Source of the DNA: Ahniella sp.
GTDB lineage: Bacteria; Pseudomonadota; Gammaproteobacteria; Xanthomonadales; Ahniellaceae
Direction: 5' to 3'
Length of the DNA: 64,000 nt
Assembly (NCBI GenBank): GCA_016712105.1
Contig: JADJRU010000003.1
Coordinates: 244,778 to 308,777 of the forward strand
In this document: positions 19,818-29,965 of the stretch, piece by piece
How positions within the stretch are numbered: the stretch's first letter is position 1
Layout of the letters: each line of letters opens with the position of its first letter
The notes under the pieces: generated by a model
Told to the model about the DNA's origin: nothing
The model's input: only the letters and a program-made list of their open reading frames with translations
The model's database searches: none
Position numbers and translations under genes: made by a program

Positions 19818-19867
19818 CCCCGAGTCCAAACGCCACAGGATGCCGCCGGTCAGCGGCCTGATCCAGA

Positions 19868-21961
19868 TCAGGCCGGGCCAATCGCCCGATCGCGCCCTTC
19901 GGCTTTTGCGCGCAAAAGGTTCTGGTCGGCATCACGCAGGAGATCGGCAATGGCCCGATCGCGTTGAGGGCCATGGATCCAGCCGACCGAGGCGCGCACT
20001 GGAACCTGCTGGCCTGCAGCCTGAACGTACAGTGCCCGGGTACTGCCGAGACCCGCCGCGACCATCGCCGAGACGGCCGACGCATCGCTTTCGAACAAGA
20101 CGGCCAGGAATTCCTCGCCGCCCCAGCGGACGAGCGTGTCGTTCGGCGACAGGACCTGTTGCCAGGCACCTACCAGCGAGACCAAGGCGTTGTCTCCCAC
20201 GTCGTGGCCATACTCATCATTGATCTTCTTGAACTGATCGGCATCGATCAGTATCAGCGCGAAACGCTGACCCGAAGCCTGCGCGTGCTCCAACTTCGGC
20301 AACAGCGTGCGCTGGAAGTATCGACGGTTGCGGGCACCGGTCAGCGCATCCGTATTTGCCGCTTCGGCCAAATCAGTATTGGCTTTGGCGATCAGTTGGT
20401 TGTGTGCACGCAAAGCCATTTCGGCACGTTGCTTGTTCTTGAAGCGACTCACCAACGCTGCAATGGCAAACAACAAACTCACCAGACCACCGCCCATCCA
20501 ATAGCGGATGCGCTGCTGTTGACTGGATTGTTCCTCCAGCAAACGAATTCGTTCCTGCTGCGTCTTCAGTTCCGCGTCGCGACGTTCGCTTTCATGACGG
20601 GCATTCAACTCGGTCAGTTGGCGAGCGGCCAACTCGTCCCGGTTCTTGTCGAACAAGACGACATATTCCTGAAGGTGTTTCGTCGCCTCGACATACAAGC
20701 CCATCTTCGCCTCAGTTTCGGCCAGCAACTTCAGCGATTCGGCCAAGTCCACGTTGCGGCCTGCGCGACGCGCAAGTTCGACCGCGCGTCGCAATATCGG
20801 CAAAGCATCCGCTACCTGGTCGGATTGCAGCAGCACAGAGCCCAGTGAATTCGTCGCCTGAGCCAAGCGCGTGTCGGTCCCGACCTGCTCAGCCAGCGCC
20901 AACGCCCGTCGCGCATCCACCAAGGCTTCGGAGCCGCGTCTCAGGTTCATCAGTACTTTTGCGCGCTCGGCGAGCCCGAGACTTTCGGCATCGGGTTGGG
21001 TCGCCGCAACGGCCACGGCCAGCCCCTGATCCAGAAACTGCAACGCTTGGGGCCACCGCAGGAGGCCGGCATGGCTGTTGCCCACATTGATCAAGGCCAT
21101 TGCCTGGCTATAGCGGTCCGACAGCAACTCGTACGCTGCAGCGGCTTGCTGGAAATAGACGATGGCCTGGTCCGGCTGGTCGAGGTTTGCATAAAGAATG
21201 CCCAAGGCGTTGGCGCTGTGGGCGACTCGATGGTGATCTGCCGCAGACTGGCCATGTTCGAGCACGAGCCGATGTAACCCCAGCGCTTTGCCATAGTTGC
21301 CGGTGTCACGCGCGATGACGCCCAGAAAGTGTCGATTGGCGTCCGCCTCGCGCTCTCGCTCATCGGCTTCATTGATGCGTAATGAGGCCTCGAGCAAAGG
21401 TTCGGCTTTGGCCTGTTGTCCGGTTCGAATGAGCAGCAGTGCGTGGTTGTGCAGAGCCTTCGCTTCGCTGCCGCGATCCCCCAGTTGCCGAGCCAGTGCC
21501 GTTGCAGAAACAAGGCTCTTCTCGGCGACATCCCACTGACGCGTCAGGATCTGCAAACGGCCACGAAGAACCAGGACTTGGGCACCAAATCGGGCCAGGT
21601 CGGGCTCTTTCACCAGACTTTCGATCCGCTGCAGATCCGGTTCGACCTCGTTCAGTTCGCTGGCCAACAGGAACAAATTGACGCGCATCGCGCGCGCCTC
21701 GAGTTCGTCGTCCGATCCCGGCCTGGCTGCCGCCACGGCCAAATCAGACCAATGGCGGCCGAGTTCCAGGTCCCGGCCCAGCCAATCCCGCGCCTGTTGC
21801 AGCAACAATTCGCTGTGGAGCGCATCCGGCTGTGACTTGATGTCGGCCAGAACCCGTGGATCGGGCTCTTTGGCAAAAGCTTCAAGCCCAAGCAGCAAGA
21901 AGCCCAGACCAAGTGCCTGGCCCAATGCGGTCTGCCATCGTCGAACCCATGTTGTCGCCAA
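19868..21961 (-). CDS. TPR-repeat diguanylate cyclase
   Basis: 697 residues. A signal-like hydrophobic start (ALGLGFLLLGLEAFA) leads into a long all-helical region of tetratricopeptide repeats (about 50-440), e.g. ANALGILYANLDQPDQAIVYF. A coil and one membrane segment near 470-490 follow, then a GGDEF domain with NTDALTGARNRRYF and the active-site GGEEF near residue 615. It should make cyclic di-GMP; no RxxD inhibitory site is visible just before GGEEF. The start is TTG at 21959-21961; no better-placed in-frame ATG was found, so the start is uncertain. Confidence 0.9.
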   Translation of the reverse strand: MATTWVRRWQTALGQALGLGFLLLGLEAFAKEPDPRVLADIKSQPDALHSELLLQQARDWLGRDLELGRHWSDLAVAAARPGSDDELEARAMRVNLFLLASELNEVEPDLQRIESLVKEPDLARFGAQVLVLRGRLQILTRQWDVAEKSLVSATALARQLGDRGSEAKALHNHALLLIRTGQQAKAEPLLEASLRINEADEREREADANRHFLGVIARDTGNYGKALGLHRLVLEHGQSAADHHRVAHSANALGILYANLDQPDQAIVYFQQAAAAYELLSDRYSQAMALINVGNSHAGLLRWPQALQFLDQGLAVAVAATQPDAESLGLAERAKVLMNLRRGSEALVDARRALALAEQVGTDTRLAQATNSLGSVLLQSDQVADALPILRRAVELARRAGRNVDLAESLKLLAETEAKMGLYVEATKHLQEYVVLFDKNRDELAARQLTELNARHESERRDAELKTQQERIRLLEEQSSQQQRIRYWMGGGLVSLLFAIAALVSRFKNKQRAEMALRAHNQLIAKANTDLAEAANTDALTGARNRRYFQRTLLPKLEHAQASGQRFALILIDADQFKKINDEYGHDVGDNALVSLVGAWQQVLSPNDTLVRWGGEEFLAVLFESDASAVSAMVAAGLGSTRALYVQAAGQQVPVRASVGWIHGPQRDRAIADLLRDADQNLLRAKAEGRDRAIGPA

Positions 21962-22165
21962 AGTTCACTCACTGAGGTTCGCAACCATGACGATCAGCCT
22001 ACCCGGATTTGCCAGGAAGGGGAAAAATTCACAGCGCACAGGCATGGCGGATGACTATATTTGTCAGTTGTAACCCATCGGCCGCCTGCCACGATACGGC
22101 GAACGAATCCGGACCAAACCATGACCAAGAGGCCGGCGCATCGATGCCAGGCTCGGAGACTCAAC

Positions 22166-23233
22166 GTGAAACATTTCGCCCAAAACGTCCTTGGCCTGAT
22201 TTTGCTCGGCAGTTTGGTTGCCTGCGGAGGCAAGACCGGACCCCAGGCTGGCCGGGGTGGTCCGGGTGGCGCACCGATCACCGTGACCACCGCCGTGCTC
22301 GGTCTGGCTGAATGGCAGGACCGCGTGCAAGCGCTTGGTACCGCCAAAGCACGCGAGTCGGTGACGATCACGGCCAAAGTCAGCGAGACCGTCCAGAAAG
22401 TCAATTTTGACAGCGGCGATTTCGTCGAGGTCGGGCAAGTCATCGTGGACCTGACCGGCAAAGTCCAGCTTGCTGGACTGGAAGAAGCGCGCGCGGCCTA
22501 CAAGGAAGCCGAGCAACAATTGACGCGTGCCGAGGAGCTGGCCGCCAAGAAGCTGATTCCGGGCAGTCAGCTCGACACCCAGCGCGCCAATCGTGATGCT
22601 GCACGCGCGCGGATGGACCAGGTACGCGCACAGTTGTCCGATCGGGTGATCACGGCGCCATTCAACGGCGTTTTGGGTCTGCGGCAAGTCAGCCCGGGAA
22701 GCCTCGTCACACCGGGAACGATGATCGCGACACTCGACGATCTTTCCGTCATCAAGCTCGATTTCTCGGTGCCGGAAACGCTGATCTCGGCGCTGGCCGA
22801 AGGCCAGCAAGTCCAGGCGCACAGTGCCGCCTATCCTGACCAGGTGTTTACCGGCATTCTGAAGACCGTCGATTCGCGCGTCGACCCGGTCACTCGGTCC
22901 GTGCAAGTCCGCGCCGAACTGCCGAACGACGACCGGCACCTTCGCCCGGGGATGTTGCTCACGGTCGAAGTACGTCGCGCACCGCGACAAGTTCTGGCAC
23001 TCCCCGAACTGGCGCTGCTGCAGATCGGCCGCAACAGTTTTGTCTATCGGGTCGGCGCCGACGGCGTGGTGGCCCAGGTGCCGGTGAAGATCGGTGCGCG
23101 AGAGCGCGGCCGCGTCGAAATTCTTGAAGGGATCTCAGCCGGTGAGCGGGTGGTCGTCGAAGGTCTGGTGAAAATCAGACCGGGCGCGAAGGTGGTCGAA
23201 GCCGGTGCGCCGTCGCCGACCACGAAGTCCTGA
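22166..23233 (+). CDS. RND efflux periplasmic adaptor (HlyD/MFP family lipoprotein)
   Basis: 355 residues. The GTG at 22166 has GGAG 7 bp upstream and gives a lipoprotein signal ending LLGSLVAC, so the mature protein would be lipidated. Biotinyl-lipoyl-like halves flank a coiled hairpin (EEARAAYKEAEQQLTRAEEL), followed by the beta-barrel region RVDPVTRSVQVRAELPND. ATG 22121 is an alternative but would add a polar extension before the signal. The RND pump gene follows after 13 bp; no TolC-type outer-membrane gene is adjacent. Confidence 0.93.
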   Translation: MKHFAQNVLGLILLGSLVACGGKTGPQAGRGGPGGAPITVTTAVLGLAEWQDRVQALGTAKARESVTITAKVSETVQKVNFDSGDFVEVGQVIVDLTGKVQLAGLEEARAAYKEAEQQLTRAEELAAKKLIPGSQLDTQRANRDAARARMDQVRAQLSDRVITAPFNGVLGLRQVSPGSLVTPGTMIATLDDLSVIKLDFSVPETLISALAEGQQVQAHSAAYPDQVFTGILKTVDSRVDPVTRSVQVRAELPNDDRHLRPGMLLTVEVRRAPRQVLALPELALLQIGRNSFVYRVGADGVVAQVPVKIGARERGRVEILEGISAGERVVVEGLVKIRPGAKVVEAGAPSPTTKS

Positions 23234-23246
23234 GGAGGGGAACGTC

Positions 23247-26200
23247 ATGATGATCTCCGACCTGTCGATCCGGCGTCCGGTGTTCGCCACCGTCTTGAGC
23301 TTGCTGATGATCGTGCTGGGGTTGATCGCCTTCAGTCGCTTGCCCTTGCGAGAACTCCCGAACATCGACCCGCCGGTCGTGTCGGTCGACACCACTTATC
23401 CCGGAGCCTCCGCCGGTGTGGTCGAAACCCGCATCACCCAGGTGCTGGAAGATGCCTTGTCCGGCATCGAGGGAGTCGAAACCATCCAGTCGCAGAGTCG
23501 AAACGGCCGCTCGACGATCACGCTGGACTTTACGCTCACGCGCGACATCGAAGGAGCCGCGAACGATGTACGTGATGCGGTGAGCCGAGTCGTCGACCGG
23601 TTGCCGACCGAATCGGATGCGCCACAGGTCGCGAAGGTCGAGGGTGATGCCGAAGTCATCATGTGGATGAACTTCAGTTCACCACAACTGGATTCCCTGG
23701 CGCTGACGGATTACGCCGAACGGTACATCGTCGATCGACTGACCAGCCTCGACGGCGTGGCGCAGGTTCGCATCGGCGGCAGCCAGCGGTATGCCATGCG
23801 CGTCTGGCTCGACCGCGACGCGCTTGCTGCGCGTGGCCTCACGGTCGCCGAAGTCGAAGCAGCGCTGCGATCGGAAAACATTGAATTGCCGGCCGGACGT
23901 CTGGAATCCGACACGCGCGACTTCACCTTGCGAATCGATCGCTCTTACGCGGAGTCGACTGATTTCGAGGCATTGCCGCTCACTCAAGCGGGCGGGGACG
24001 GACACGTGGTCCGCCTCGGCGAAGTGGCACGAGTGGCCATCGAGTCGACGGATCGCCGTGCCCTGTTCCGCGGCAATGGCACGCCGCAGATCGGCCTCGG
24101 CATCATCAAGACGTCTACGTCCAACAGCCTTGATGTCGCCGGTTTGGTCAAGGAAGAAATCGAGCGGATCAATCCCGGACTGCCCGAGGGCATGCGGATT
24201 GGCGTCACGTTCGACACCACGGTATTCATCGACGAAGCGGTGTATCAGGTCTACAAGACCCTGATCGAAGCGACTTTGCTGGTCGTGCTGGTGATCTGGC
24301 TGTTCCTCGGTTCGTTTCGCGCTGCGCTGGTGCCCGCCGTGACCGTGCCGGTCTGCCTGATTGCATCGTTTGTCGCGTTGTGGGCTTTCGGGTTCTCGAT
24401 CAACCTGCTGACTTTGCTGGCCTTGATCCTGTCGATCGGTCTGGTGGTCGACGACGCGATCGTGGTGCTCGAAAACGCCCAGCGGCGCGCCGACTTGGGT
24501 GAACCTGTGCCACTCGCTGCATTACGCGGAACACGTCAGGTCGCGTTCGCGGTGATCGCCACGACAGCCGTGTTGGTCGCGGTTTTTGTCCCGGTCTCGT
24601 TCATGGAAGGCAACAACGGTCGGCTGTTTCGTGAACTCGCCGTGGCGCTGGCGTCGGCGGTCGCGATCTCGGCGTTTGTGGCACTGACGCTTACACCGAT
24701 GATGTGTTCGCTGATGTTGCGCCCACACGGCAAACCCACCGGATTTGCGGCGCACGTCGATGTCTGGCTGGAGCGATTGGCCCGGGCTTACGAACGCAGT
24801 CTGCATCGGCTGATCGGCCGGCCACTGGTGTTTGTGGGTGTCCTGGTGGGCGCTCTGGCGGCCAGTTGGGGTTTGTCCAACATCGTGCCGCGCGAACTCG
24901 CGCCGCCGGAAGATCGCGGTTCGTTTTTCCTGTCAGTGGTTGGCCCCGAGGGAGCCGGGTTCGATTACACCGTCACCCAAGTGATGGAAGTCGAGAAGCT
25001 GCTTCTGAAGTACACCGGTGAAGGCCAACCGATCGAACGCCTCAATATCCGCGTACCGGGCGGCTTTGGGGCCAGCGAGGAAATGCATACCGGCCAGGGC
25101 ATCGTGGTGCTCAAGCCGTGGAATGAGCGCACCCAAAGCACCAATGAGGTCGTCGAAGCCGTCCGCGCCGATTTGAATCAGGTCGCCGGTGTGCGCGGTT
25201 TGGCACAAATGCGTCAAGGGATTGTTCGGACACAGGGCCAGCCCTTCCAACTGGTCATCGGCGGCCCGGATTACGCCGAACTGGTCGACTGGCGCGATCG
25301 GCTGATGGCGCGCCTGGAGAAGAACCCCGGCATGTTCGCCGTGGATTCCGATTACAAGGAAACACGCCCGCAGATTCGTGTTTCGGTCGATCGAAACCGG
25401 GCGGCGGCACTCGGTGTGTCCTTGTCCGACGTCGGTCGGACTCTGGAAACCATGATGGGCTCCCGGCGTGTGACGACCTTTGTGGACGATGGCGAGGAAT
25501 ATGACGTGATGCTGCAGGCCGACCGCGACGAACGTGCCGAGCCTGCGGACCTGAGGAATCTTTATGTGCGCGCCGCTGGCGGCCAACTGGTGCCGCTCGC
25601 CAGCGTGGTCACGTTGAGTGAACTGGCCGAACCCGGCAGCCTGAATCGGTTCAACCGCTTGCGCTCCATCACCATCTCGGCGGCCATTGCACCGGGCTAC
25701 ACGCTGGGTCAGGCGATCGACTGGATCGAGCAGGTGGCACAGGAAGAGCTGCCGCAGACCGCACAAATCGATTACAAGGGCGAAGCCCGCGAATACAAAC
25801 AATCGGGCGCCGCGATCTTCTTCACGTTTGCGATGGCGCTGTTGATCGTCTATCTGGTCCTGGCCGCCCAGTTCGAAAGTTTCGTGCATCCGCTGGTGAT
25901 CATGTTGACCGTGCCGTTGGCCGTGTTCGGTGCGATGGTCGGGTTGGCCCTGACCGGCGGATCGCTCAATCTGTTCAGCCAGATCGGCATCATCATGCTG
26001 GTCGGACTCGCGGCAAAAAACGGCATTCTGATTGTCGAGTTCGCGAATCAGCGACGGGATGCGGGGCTCAGTGTCCGGGAGGCAGTGCTGGAAGCATCGT
26101 CCACACGATTGCGACCGATCCTGATGACATCGATTGCCACGGTCGCCGGTGCGATGCCGCTGATCCTCGAGGGGGGGCCGGGTTCGGCAAGTCGCGCGAC

Positions 26201-26363
26201 GATCGGTGTGGTCGTTGTATTCGGCGTGACGCTCTCGACGTTCCTGTCGTTGTATGTCGTGCCCGCGTTCTATCTATGGCTGGCGCCGTTCACCCGCAGT
26301 CCGGAAGAGCGGACTCAGGCGCTGGAAAAGATGGAAAACGACGTTCCTGCGATTGAGGCCTGA
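23247..26363 (+). CDS. RND multidrug efflux inner-membrane transporter
   Basis: 1038 residues, full length for the AcrB/MexF class. It starts MMISDLSIRRPVFA behind a strong GAGGAGGGG. The proton-relay segment GLVVDDAIVVLEN (about residues 392-404) and the C-terminal GLAAKNGILIVEFANQ are present, with twelve expected membrane helices. With the adaptor just upstream it forms a two-gene operon exporting toxic compounds. No TetR- or LysR-type regulator lies beside it. Substrate range is not predictable. Confidence 0.95.
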   Translation: MMISDLSIRRPVFATVLSLLMIVLGLIAFSRLPLRELPNIDPPVVSVDTTYPGASAGVVETRITQVLEDALSGIEGVETIQSQSRNGRSTITLDFTLTRDIEGAANDVRDAVSRVVDRLPTESDAPQVAKVEGDAEVIMWMNFSSPQLDSLALTDYAERYIVDRLTSLDGVAQVRIGGSQRYAMRVWLDRDALAARGLTVAEVEAALRSENIELPAGRLESDTRDFTLRIDRSYAESTDFEALPLTQAGGDGHVVRLGEVARVAIESTDRRALFRGNGTPQIGLGIIKTSTSNSLDVAGLVKEEIERINPGLPEGMRIGVTFDTTVFIDEAVYQVYKTLIEATLLVVLVIWLFLGSFRAALVPAVTVPVCLIASFVALWAFGFSINLLTLLALILSIGLVVDDAIVVLENAQRRADLGEPVPLAALRGTRQVAFAVIATTAVLVAVFVPVSFMEGNNGRLFRELAVALASAVAISAFVALTLTPMMCSLMLRPHGKPTGFAAHVDVWLERLARAYERSLHRLIGRPLVFVGVLVGALAASWGLSNIVPRELAPPEDRGSFFLSVVGPEGAGFDYTVTQVMEVEKLLLKYTGEGQPIERLNIRVPGGFGASEEMHTGQGIVVLKPWNERTQSTNEVVEAVRADLNQVAGVRGLAQMRQGIVRTQGQPFQLVIGGPDYAELVDWRDRLMARLEKNPGMFAVDSDYKETRPQIRVSVDRNRAAALGVSLSDVGRTLETMMGSRRVTTFVDDGEEYDVMLQADRDERAEPADLRNLYVRAAGGQLVPLASVVTLSELAEPGSLNRFNRLRSITISAAIAPGYTLGQAIDWIEQVAQEELPQTAQIDYKGEAREYKQSGAAIFFTFAMALLIVYLVLAAQFESFVHPLVIMLTVPLAVFGAMVGLALTGGSLNLFSQIGIIMLVGLAAKNGILIVEFANQRRDAGLSVREAVLEASSTRLRPILMTSIATVAGAMPLILEGGPGSASRATIGVVVVFGVTLSTFLSLYVVPAFYLWLAPFTRSPEERTQALEKMENDVPAIEA

Positions 26364-26368
26364 GTCGC

Positions 26369-27259
26369 TCAAGACGCATTCACCAAACCATCGAAGCGTG
26401 TGTCCTTCTCGGTCCAGAGCTGGTTGATCCAGCTCTGGAATCGAATGCGGTAATCGCGGTCAGACTCATAATCGCCGCCGATCAATTCGGTCGGCACCGG
26501 ACGCAGCCGCAGATCCACGCGAATCTCGCGGATCGTTCCGGAGATCAGATCAAAGATGGTCGGCCGACCCTGCGGATAGACAATCGTCACGTCGACGATG
26601 CCATCCAGCAGTTCGCCCATGGAGTTGAGCACTTGGGCCACGCCGCCCGATTTCGGCTTGAGCAAGTGACGGAACGGCGAGTCGGTGAGCTTGCGTGCAT
26701 TCGCACGTGTGCCCTCGACGAAGTTCATGATGGACACCGGCATGTCGCGAAACTTGGCGCAGGCCCTGCGGGTGGTTTCGAGGTCAATCCGCGCCAGTTC
26801 GGGCCGACGTGCAATCTGGGACTTGCTGGCTCGTTTCATGAACGGAAAGTCGAGCGCCCACCAGACCAGACCCAGCACCGGCACCCAGAACAGCGAATCC
26901 TTCAGAAAAAAGCGCTGGAACGGCACACGCCGATTCAGTACGCGCTGCAAAACCGGAATGTCGACCCAACTCTGGTGATTGCTGAGCACCAGATATCGGC
27001 GCGCCTGGCTGAACACCGCGTCACCAGTGATCACCCATCGCGTGGGCGTCAGATGTTCCATCAGCCAGTTGTTGACACCGATCCAGCTCTCGCCGAACCA
27101 GGGCATCCACCGCGAAAGCACATGCCGCACACCGCGAATGGGCAGCAGCAGTTTGGCAACCGCCAGACCGAGAATGGGTGCGGCGTGCAACAGGGTATTC
27201 AGGCCAACGGCACCGCCCGTTACTGCGGCGCGCAGCCAAAGCCAAGGAGTGAATCGCAT
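26369..27259 (-). CDS. 1-acyl-glycerol-3-phosphate-type acyltransferase (YihG-like)
   Basis: 296 residues with N-terminal hydrophobic segments. The PlsC motifs are NHQSWVD (about residues 93-99, NHxxxD) and FVEGTR (about 180). The size and the GVRHVLSRWMPWFGESW region resemble the YihG/poly(A)-associated acyltransferases rather than housekeeping PlsC. Predicted to acylate a lysophospholipid at the inner membrane. It ends 6 bp from the end of the convergent RND gene. Confidence 0.88.
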   Translation of the reverse strand: MRFTPWLWLRAAVTGGAVGLNTLLHAAPILGLAVAKLLLPIRGVRHVLSRWMPWFGESWIGVNNWLMEHLTPTRWVITGDAVFSQARRYLVLSNHQSWVDIPVLQRVLNRRVPFQRFFLKDSLFWVPVLGLVWWALDFPFMKRASKSQIARRPELARIDLETTRRACAKFRDMPVSIMNFVEGTRANARKLTDSPFRHLLKPKSGGVAQVLNSMGELLDGIVDVTIVYPQGRPTIFDLISGTIREIRVDLRLRPVPTELIGGDYESDRDYRIRFQSWINQLWTEKDTRFDGLVNAS

Positions 27260-27341
27260 GGGAACAGGCCGCTACTGGAACAGCGGCGGAGTGTAACCCC
27301 GCCGCTGTCAACCCGGAAACTACGGACCTGGAGCCGTGGGC

Positions 27342-29492
27342 TTATTCCTGGATGCCGAGCTGTCCGAGCACGAACGCCTGATATTCGGCGGTTTCGCGGT
27401 AGCGCTGCAGGCGACCGGATTTGCCGCCATGCCCGGCTTCCATGTTCGTGCGGAACACCAGCGGTGCGTCGCCAGTCTTGCGTGCACGAAGTCGAGCCAC
27501 GTACTTGGCTGGCTCGAAGTACTGAACCTGCGAATCCCACAGTCCAGTGCCGACAAAGATGGCTGGATAGTCCTGAGCCTTGATCTGGTCGTACGGCGAG
27601 TAACTCAGCATGTAGTCGTAGTACTGGGGATCCTTCGGATTCCCCCACTCGTCGAATTCGTTCGTGGTGAGCGGGATACTCTCGTCCAGCATGGTCGTGA
27701 CCACGTCCACGAAGGGCACCTGGCTGACGATGACGCGATAGTCCTGCGGCGCCATGTTCGCAATCGCACCCATCAGCAAGCCACCGGCCGAACCACCCAT
27801 GGCTGCAACACGATCTTTCGCCACGTATCGTTCCGAGACCAGAAACCGCGTGACGTCGACAAAATCGGTGAACGTGTTGATCTTCTTCAGCAGCTTGCCA
27901 TCCTCGTACCAACTGCGGCCCATTTCCTGCCCACCACGGATGTGTGCAATCGCGTAGACCACGCCGCGGTCAAGCAGACTGACCACCGTCGGACTGAACG
28001 CCGGATCCGAACTCGAGCCATAACTGCCATACGCATATTGAAAAAGGGCCGCACTGCCGTCCTTCTTCAAGCCGGATCGATAGACCAGGCTCACCGGAAT
28101 GCGCGTCACACCATCCCGCGCAGGTGCCCAGAGCCGCTCCACCACATAATTGGCCTTGTCGTAGCCGCCAAGCACGGGTTCTTCCTTCAAGACCTTTCGT
28201 TCGCCAGTCTTGACGTTCAGTTCGATCGTCGACGGCGGCGTGGCCAGAGATGTGTAGCTGTAGCGCAGCCAGTCGGTCTCGGCTGTCGCATTGGTCGACA
28301 GACCCATGCTGTAAGCCGGCTCATCCGCCTGTACATAAGTGGCCTCGCCCTTTGCCGGCAGGATTCGCAGCCTTTCCAAGCCTTCGGAGCGCTCGCTGAC
28401 CACCGTGAAGTCCTTGAACTGCAAATGGCCCGAAATGACGACCTTCGGATCATGCGGCACCAGATCCGACCACTGGCTGCGATCAAAAATGGACTGCTCG
28501 TCGGCAGCCATCAGCCGGAAATTCGGCGCCTGCCAATTCGTGCGGATGACCCATCGACCATCGAGGTGATCAGCTGAATACTCGAAGTCACGCTCGCGCG
28601 GAGCCAGCACGCGGAACTCGCCCGGCGAGTCTGCCGAGGTACAACGCGCTTCACCGGAGACGGTGCTCTGTACGGCGATACAGACATACTGCTCGCTGCG
28701 TGTACGGTAGACGCCCATGTAAAACGTGTTGTCCGTTTCTTCATAGACCAGCGTATCGGCAGTGGCATCAGTGCCCAAAACGTGCCGCTTCACCCGTTTC
28801 GTCAGCAGCGTCACCGGGTCGTTCTCGATGTAGAAGAAGCTCTGGTTGTCATTGGCCCAGACCGCGTTGCCGGACGTACCGGAAACCTGGTCGGCAAGAA
28901 TCTCACCTGTCGCAAGATCCTTCACCCGCAGGACAAATTGCCGACGGCCCACCGCGTCCTCCGCGTACAGGAGCTTCTGCTGATCGGGACTGATCTCCCG
29001 GTTCGCGACCTGGAAAAAATTCTTGCCTTCGGCCATGGCGTTGACGTCCAGCAGCACTTCTTCGGCCCCGTCCATGCTGCCCTTGCGCCGGGCATGAACG
29101 GGATAATCCTTGCCTTGTTCGTAGCGTGTGTAATACCAGTAGTCCATCCACTGGAACGGCACACTCGAATCATCCTGCTTGATGCGCCCGGTGATCTCTG
29201 CAAAGAGTTTGTCTCGCATGTTCGCCACAGGCGCCAGCAAGGCGTCCGCGTAGGCGTTCTCGGCGTTCAGGTAGGCGAGCATCTCCGGATCCTTGCGCGT
29301 GTCGTCGCGCAACCAGTAGTACTCGTCCTCACGTGTCGCGCCGTGTGGTGCGGTCACGGTATGAGGCTTGGTCGCGGCAACCGGGGCTGCGGGCGGGGCT
29401 ACACCCGGCGTGGCGACGGGTGTCGGCGACTGATTGCAGCCGGACAGCAGGATTGTGGCGAGACTCGCCACCAGCAGGGATTGTCGCGTCAT
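27342..29492 (-). CDS. S9 family oligopeptidase (oligopeptidase B-like), lipoprotein
   Basis: 716 residues. The start at 29492 is preferred because AAGG is well spaced; it gives a lipoprotein signal with lipobox LLSGC, then a Pro/Ala linker. An N-terminal beta-propeller (DEYYWLRDDTRKDPEML onward) precedes the alpha/beta hydrolase: nucleophile Ser in GGSAGG near residue 569, YSPYDQI and an Asp in GLWDSQV, and His in EAGHGG near the end. Cleaves short peptides, probably in the periplasm. Cytosolic PtrB homologues lack the lipobox. Confidence 0.92.
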   Translation of the reverse strand: MTRQSLLVASLATILLSGCNQSPTPVATPGVAPPAAPVAATKPHTVTAPHGATREDEYYWLRDDTRKDPEMLAYLNAENAYADALLAPVANMRDKLFAEITGRIKQDDSSVPFQWMDYWYYTRYEQGKDYPVHARRKGSMDGAEEVLLDVNAMAEGKNFFQVANREISPDQQKLLYAEDAVGRRQFVLRVKDLATGEILADQVSGTSGNAVWANDNQSFFYIENDPVTLLTKRVKRHVLGTDATADTLVYEETDNTFYMGVYRTRSEQYVCIAVQSTVSGEARCTSADSPGEFRVLAPRERDFEYSADHLDGRWVIRTNWQAPNFRLMAADEQSIFDRSQWSDLVPHDPKVVISGHLQFKDFTVVSERSEGLERLRILPAKGEATYVQADEPAYSMGLSTNATAETDWLRYSYTSLATPPSTIELNVKTGERKVLKEEPVLGGYDKANYVVERLWAPARDGVTRIPVSLVYRSGLKKDGSAALFQYAYGSYGSSSDPAFSPTVVSLLDRGVVYAIAHIRGGQEMGRSWYEDGKLLKKINTFTDFVDVTRFLVSERYVAKDRVAAMGGSAGGLLMGAIANMAPQDYRVIVSQVPFVDVVTTMLDESIPLTTNEFDEWGNPKDPQYYDYMLSYSPYDQIKAQDYPAIFVGTGLWDSQVQYFEPAKYVARLRARKTGDAPLVFRTNMEAGHGGKSGRLQRYRETAEYQAFVLGQLGIQE

Positions 29493-29539
29493 CTTCATCA
29501 CCTTGGGGTCGGTAGCCCGCAAGCTTCGCCGATTCGAGC

Positions 29540-29554
29540 GCCCATGTCATGGGC
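29540..29554. repeat. Inverted repeat between the peptidase gene and the DUF1328 gene
   Basis: GCCCATG T CATGGGC, a perfect 7-bp dyad around one base, lies 48 bp upstream of the divergent S9 peptidase start. It could be an operator. Nothing else in the 311-bp gap is recognisable except the block at 29644-29669. Confidence 0.35.
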
Positions 29555-29643
29555 CACTCGCTGGAGTCCCACGGAGAGGCTGAACAAGTCCCTTCTGGAT
29601 GATTCAGAGCTTCCGCAGCCTTTACGGAACTGGAAGTTCCCAT

Positions 29644-29669
29644 GTGTGCGTTGGCGTACCGACCGGCCA
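29644..29669 (+). repeat. 26-bp upstream block, copy 1
   Basis: Matches 23 of 26 positions with 34104-34129 (shared core GGCGTAC then GACCGGCCA). It lies about 135 bp upstream of the DUF1328 gene; copy 2 lies about 100 bp upstream of the YqjD-like gene. Both open clusters of small membrane proteins, so a shared promoter or operator element is likely. Confidence 0.5.
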
Positions 29670-29803
29670 AGGGCTCTGGGCGTAGTTTCGTGCTGTCTGG
29701 CTGATGTCAGCTGTGCCAATGCCCGGCACCACCCATTCGCTGAGCCGACCCGGACCCATGTCCGGACGGATCGGACCTTTTCCCCAAGTCAGGAGCCGCC
29801 TCC

Positions 29804-29965
29804 ATGCTTCATTACGCCATCGTGTTCCTGGTCATCGCGTTGATCGCCGGCATCCTCGGATTCACCGGCATCGCCGGTTCCGCAGTGACCATCGCGAAAG
29901 TCCTGTTCGTCGTCTTCATCATCCTGTTTCTGGTGTCGCTGATCAGTGGCCGGCGGAGTTCCTGA
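29804..29965 (+). CDS. DUF1328 small membrane protein
   Basis: 53 residues. Two hydrophobic segments fill most of the protein (YAIVFLVIALIAGILGF and VLFVVFIILFLVSLISG), the family pattern of YtjA-like stress-associated inner-membrane peptides. AGGAG precedes the ATG at good spacing. The stop shares its last base with the next gene's ATG (TGATG), so the two are coupled. Confidence 0.85.
   Translation: MLHYAIVFLVIALIAGILGFTGIAGSAVTIAKVLFVVFIILFLVSLISGRRSS

Noticed and set aside
22161..22176. Half parS (ACGTGAAACA) at the start of the RND adaptor gene
   Set aside because: The left half of the palindrome does not match; only half a site is present.
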